Below, in pieces: positions 61,368-64,000 of a DNA stretch of 64,000 bases. Origin of the DNA: JAHEJA01 sp965657215 (GTDB lineage: Bacteria; Pseudomonadota; Alphaproteobacteria; Rhodobacterales; Rhodobacteraceae). Where the stretch lies: contig CBFHNR010000007.1 of NCBI GenBank assembly GCA_965657215.1, positions 1 through 64,000 on the forward strand, written 5' to 3'. The translations under genes were made by a program, and so were the position numbers. The notes beneath the pieces were generated by a model. The model was not told the DNA's origin. It searched no databases and saw nothing but the letters and a program-made list of their open reading frames with translations. Within the stretch, counting starts at the first letter, position 1, and every line of letters begins with the position of its first letter.

Positions 61368-62900
61368 GTGACACAATCTTCTCCTCCTATTATTGCAGCC
61401 AAGGCACCTATCCGCGTCGAATTAACAAAAGATAAGGATTATTACTGGTGCAAATGTGGACGCTCCAAAACGCAACCCTTCTGTGATGGATCACACGCGG
61501 GAACTGGGATTAACCCCCTGAAATTCACAGCCGACAAAGATGGTCCAGCCGTATTATGCCAATGCAAAGCCACGGCAAATGCTCCGTTTTGTGACGGAAC
61601 GCATGCAAGCCTTAGCGCACAAAACATAGGCGATCCTGCCCCTGAGCCAAAGACAGACCTCCCCCAAGCCGTTGCAACACCAGAAGAGCCGACCGTCGCA
61701 CGCATTCACGAGCTGGCCAAAGATGGGCTGTCCAAGCTTGGACATCACGGCGAAATGGGCGCAATGGGCGTTCCTCGAAAAGACCTCCCGCAGTGGGATG
61801 ACATCCAAATCCTCCCCGCTCAAATGGCGAGAAAGCCCCTTTTGGATGAGGCTGCCGTCGATACTTCGGTCGTCATTGGTCCCAAAGCCAACAAACCGCT
61901 CAAACTTGATATCCCACTATTTGTGTCCTACATGAGCTACGGCGCCCTATCAGAGGAAGCCAAAGTAGCCTTATCACGTGGAGCTGAGCTTGCAGGGACA
62001 GGGATTTGTTCTGGCGAAGGCGGCATGCTTCCCGAGGAACAAGCGGAAAATTCACGCTATTTCTATGAATTGGCCTCAGCACAATTTGGCTGGTCCCTAG
62101 ATCACGTCAGCAAAGTCCAAGCCTTCCACTTTAAGGGCGGCCAAGGCGCAAAAACAGGAACAGGCGGTCATTTGCCTGGCGATAAGGTCCAAGGAAAAAT
62201 CGCCGATGTGCGCGGATTAGAACCTGGGCAAGCCGCTATTTCGCCTGCGACCTTCCCTGATCTTCACACGCCTGCCGATTTCAAAAAGATTGCAGATCAA
62301 GTCCGCGAACGCTCTGGCGGCATCCCTATCGGGTTCAAATTATCCGCCAACCACATTGAAGACGATATCGATTTCGCCTTGGAGGCAAGCGCAGATTACA
62401 TCATCCTCGATGGGCGCGGTGGTGGGACAGGAGCCGCCCCATTGATATTCCGCAATCATATCTCGGTGCCGACAATCCCTGCATTGGCGCGCGCACGGCG
62501 GCATTTGGATAAACGTGCAGGTCGCGATGTGACCTTGGTGATTACAGGGGGATTGCGGGTTGCCGAAGACTTTGCAAAAGCGATGGCATTGGGCGCAGAT
62601 GCCGTTGCCCTTAGCAATTCTGCCATGCAGGCGGTTGGATGTATTGCGGCGCGGATGTGTAATTCAAACAATTGCCCCGTGGGGATCGCAACCCAGAAGC
62701 CAGAACTCAGAAAACGTCTGGACGTTCAAGTGGGCGCAGAACGGCTTGCCCGGTATTTCGGAGCAAGCGTTGAATTGATGCAAGTTCTCGCGCGCGCTTG
62801 CGGACACTCTCGCCTCAGTGATTTCACGCCAAATGACATCACAACATGGAAACGCGAGATGGCCGACCTAAGCGGGATTAGATACGCAGGCCTGTCCTAA
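61368..62900 (+). CDS. CDGSH iron-sulfur domain / glutamate synthase-like fusion protein
   Basis: A 510-residue fusion. Two CDGSH (mitoNEET-type) motifs lie at the N-terminus: Cys28, Cys30, Cys39, His43 and Cys64, Cys66, Cys75, His79. They should hold two [2Fe-2S] clusters. From about 150 the protein is an FMN-binding glutamate synthase-type barrel, with [3Fe-4S] cysteines C425, C431 and C436 (C-N-S-N-N-C-P-V-G). There is no glutaminase domain, so it cannot be an ordinary GltB. The likely role is flavin-linked amino-group or redox chemistry. The GTG start follows AAAGG. Confidence 0.88.
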   Translation: MTQSSPPIIAAKAPIRVELTKDKDYYWCKCGRSKTQPFCDGSHAGTGINPLKFTADKDGPAVLCQCKATANAPFCDGTHASLSAQNIGDPAPEPKTDLPQAVATPEEPTVARIHELAKDGLSKLGHHGEMGAMGVPRKDLPQWDDIQILPAQMARKPLLDEAAVDTSVVIGPKANKPLKLDIPLFVSYMSYGALSEEAKVALSRGAELAGTGICSGEGGMLPEEQAENSRYFYELASAQFGWSLDHVSKVQAFHFKGGQGAKTGTGGHLPGDKVQGKIADVRGLEPGQAAISPATFPDLHTPADFKKIADQVRERSGGIPIGFKLSANHIEDDIDFALEASADYIILDGRGGGTGAAPLIFRNHISVPTIPALARARRHLDKRAGRDVTLVITGGLRVAEDFAKAMALGADAVALSNSAMQAVGCIAARMCNSNNCPVGIATQKPELRKRLDVQVGAERLARYFGASVELMQVLARACGHSRLSDFTPNDITTWKREMADLSGIRYAGLS

Positions 62901-62982
62901 AACGCATAGCGGAGTTGCGCGATACGGACTTGTGGGGTGTATTATAGCACCCCACATCATGCGAATAGGAAAGGAGCGTGTT

Positions 62983-63546
62983 ATGCTTGATACTCCAATT
63001 ATTCGCCCAGAAATGTCCGCAGAGATGAAACGCTTGTTGGAACAATACCCAAGAGAGGCGTGGTCTAGTCACCCAGGGTTCAAAGAAAAAACCCAACATT
63101 GGCTTGGGGCGCATCGGATGTTTCGCTCTGTTGCGTCACAAATCCTGACGGATACAGAAAGCTATATCGATCAATCGATGGAGACCTCAGAATATGCGGA
63201 TCGCCTCAGCTATTATGGCAATGGCTTGGTGCGTAACCTGCATGGTCATCACCATTGGGAAGATCACAGCTATTTTCCTGAACTGTTCGAAGCCGACCCA
63301 AGGTTTCAAGCAGGGCTGGATGTCTTGGAGCAAGACCATGAAGATTTGGACCAGATTTTGGACGACTTCACCACGACTGGTAATCGTTTGATCAAGTTGA
63401 CCCATTTTGACGAAAAGCAGGCCAAAGAAACTGCCTTCGCCCTGCGCGACACAAGCGAGGCAATTTGTTCATTCCTAACCCGTCACCTCACAGACGAAGA
63501 GGAGTTGGCCGTCCCAATCGTCCTCCACCACCGTTTGCGTGGGTGA
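62983..63546 (+). CDS. Hemerythrin-domain protein
   Basis: A 187-residue four-helix protein with hemerythrin-like metal ligands in H-H-H-W-E-D-H-S-Y-F-P-E, E-Q-D-H-E-D-L-D and H-L-T-D-E-E-E. It may bind a diiron centre and sense or scavenge oxygen, NO or iron. The start at 62983 follows AAAGGAG; an in-frame upstream start lacks this. It lies just after the CDGSH-GltS gene on the same strand, so an iron or redox theme is possible. Confidence 0.87.
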   Translation: MLDTPIIRPEMSAEMKRLLEQYPREAWSSHPGFKEKTQHWLGAHRMFRSVASQILTDTESYIDQSMETSEYADRLSYYGNGLVRNLHGHHHWEDHSYFPELFEADPRFQAGLDVLEQDHEDLDQILDDFTTTGNRLIKLTHFDEKQAKETAFALRDTSEAICSFLTRHLTDEEELAVPIVLHHRLRG

Positions 63547-63660
63547 GCGGCCTCCCGACTGAGCAATTTCGCTTGGTCGGGGGGATTAAAATCATCTCGA
63601 TAACATCACACTATACTGGATAGGAAAAATTCCGCAGATCATAGAAACGCTGCATTGAAA

Positions 63661-63679
63661 TATGGTATACAATAACATA
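63661..63679. promoter_or_regulatory. Candidate Zur box before zrgA-like gene
   Basis: TATGGTATA-C-AATAACATA has arms that match 7 of 9 positions as an inverted repeat, with a centre at 63670. It fits about 16 of 20 determined bases of a Zur-type operator core (AATGTTATANTATAACATT). It lies 78 bp before the ATG of a predicted zinc-related gene, consistent with Zur control. Confidence 0.68.
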
Positions 63680-63756
63680 ACTTTTTGGCCGAAGAGTGAC
63701 AGTTTCTAATCACCGACCACCTAACCTGTACGTTCCAAAATATTGGCCCTATTTCT

Positions 63757-64000
63757 ATGAAAATTCTATTGCCGGTTACCATCACTGCCCTCGCCTTGCC
63801 TGTCTTCGCAGAAGGACTGCGTGAACTAGATAGCCATGAACACGGAGTTGGTAAGCTCAATATTGCTATCGAGGGATCAAAGGTTGCGATGGAGTTTATT
63901 GCATCAGGTGCCGATATCGTTGGGTTTGAGCATCCCGCAGAAACCGCACAGGATCGCGCGGCGATTAAGGCGGCACTGGCGATACTTGAGACACCGCTTG
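63757..64000 (+). CDS. ZrgA-like (DUF2796) periplasmic zinc-binding protein, N-terminal fragment
   Basis: At least 81 residues, cut by the window end. Residues 1-18 are a signal peptide (M-K-I-L-L-P-V-T-I-T-A-L-A-L-P-V-F-A). The mature start has D-S-H-E-H-G-V-G-K-L-N-I-A-I-E-G and G-A-D-I-V-G-F-E-H, the family signature of DUF2796/ZrgA proteins, which help zinc uptake in the periplasm and are under Zur. A zinc ABC transporter would be expected downstream, beyond base 64000. The upstream Zur-like box supports this. Confidence 0.88.
   Translation, partial: MKILLPVTITALALPVFAEGLRELDSHEHGVGKLNIAIEGSKVAMEFIASGADIVGFEHPAETAQDRAAIKAALAILETPL

Noticed and set aside
1..64000. CRISPR arrays, prophage, transposases, tRNA and rRNA genes
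   Set aside because: None was recognised by eye on either strand. tRNA genes are easy to miss without a covariance search, so their absence is not proved.

Overview
The window looks like a chromosomal segment of a marine alphaproteobacterium of the order Rhodobacterales (Roseobacter group). The support is gene content and order: pckA divergent from chvI-chvG-hprK-rapZ-EIIA(Man)-HPr, split b/b' subunits in the F0 ATP synthase operon, ccrM beside rnhB, the order ffh...rpsP-rimM-trmD-rplS-rpmE, and a complete taurine dissimilation cluster. No tRNA, rRNA, insertion sequence, prophage or CRISPR array was recognised. Two runs of N (20536-20632 and 24787-24885) mark it as a draft scaffold.

Layout. 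1-5.6 kb: 5' end of tuf, a lipoprotein, a cytochrome P450, ada, a NusG/RfaH paralogue and pckA. 5.9-11.3 kb: the ChvI/ChvG two-component system and the short PTS-like regulatory chain (HprK, RapZ, EIIA, HPr), then an acyltransferase. The chvI reading frame is shifted at its last codons. 11.3-22.7 kb: 3-hydroxyacyl-CoA dehydrogenase, etfAB, cobalamin adenosyltransferase, an SDR, an SH3 protein, parC, DUF898 and M48 protease genes split by a gap, and a glycerate kinase.

22.8-40.8 kb is the metabolic centrepiece. TauABC imports taurine. Tpa transaminates it to sulfoacetaldehyde. Xsc converts sulfoacetaldehyde plus phosphate to acetyl phosphate and sulfite. AckA and Pta process acetyl phosphate. 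SoeABC oxidises sulfite, and a TauE-family exporter removes sulfur oxyanions. TauR (MocR type) is the expected activator; near-identical 23-bp-spaced direct repeats lie at the same distance before tpa and xsc. Unusual parts are a TauC with an extra ~125-residue domain, an inverted and short pta, an XRE regulator, and a second-type citrate synthase placed to use the acetyl-CoA.

40.9-50.6 kb is housekeeping: atpI-B-E-X-F, ArsR and LysR regulators, ffh, and the rpsP-rimM-trmD-rplS-rpmE group, including a 48-residue membrane protein. 50.6-64 kb: a divergent KdtA-like protein with lpxK, a CaiB-type CoA transferase, DsbA-like and DciA-like proteins, mutY, alkB, ccrM, rnhB, pxpC-pxpB without pxpA, a CDGSH-glutamate synthase fusion, a hemerythrin protein, and the start of a ZrgA-like zinc gene behind a probable Zur box. 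Convergent genes are packed very tightly: six pairs share stop-codon bases through identical 4-nt overlaps.
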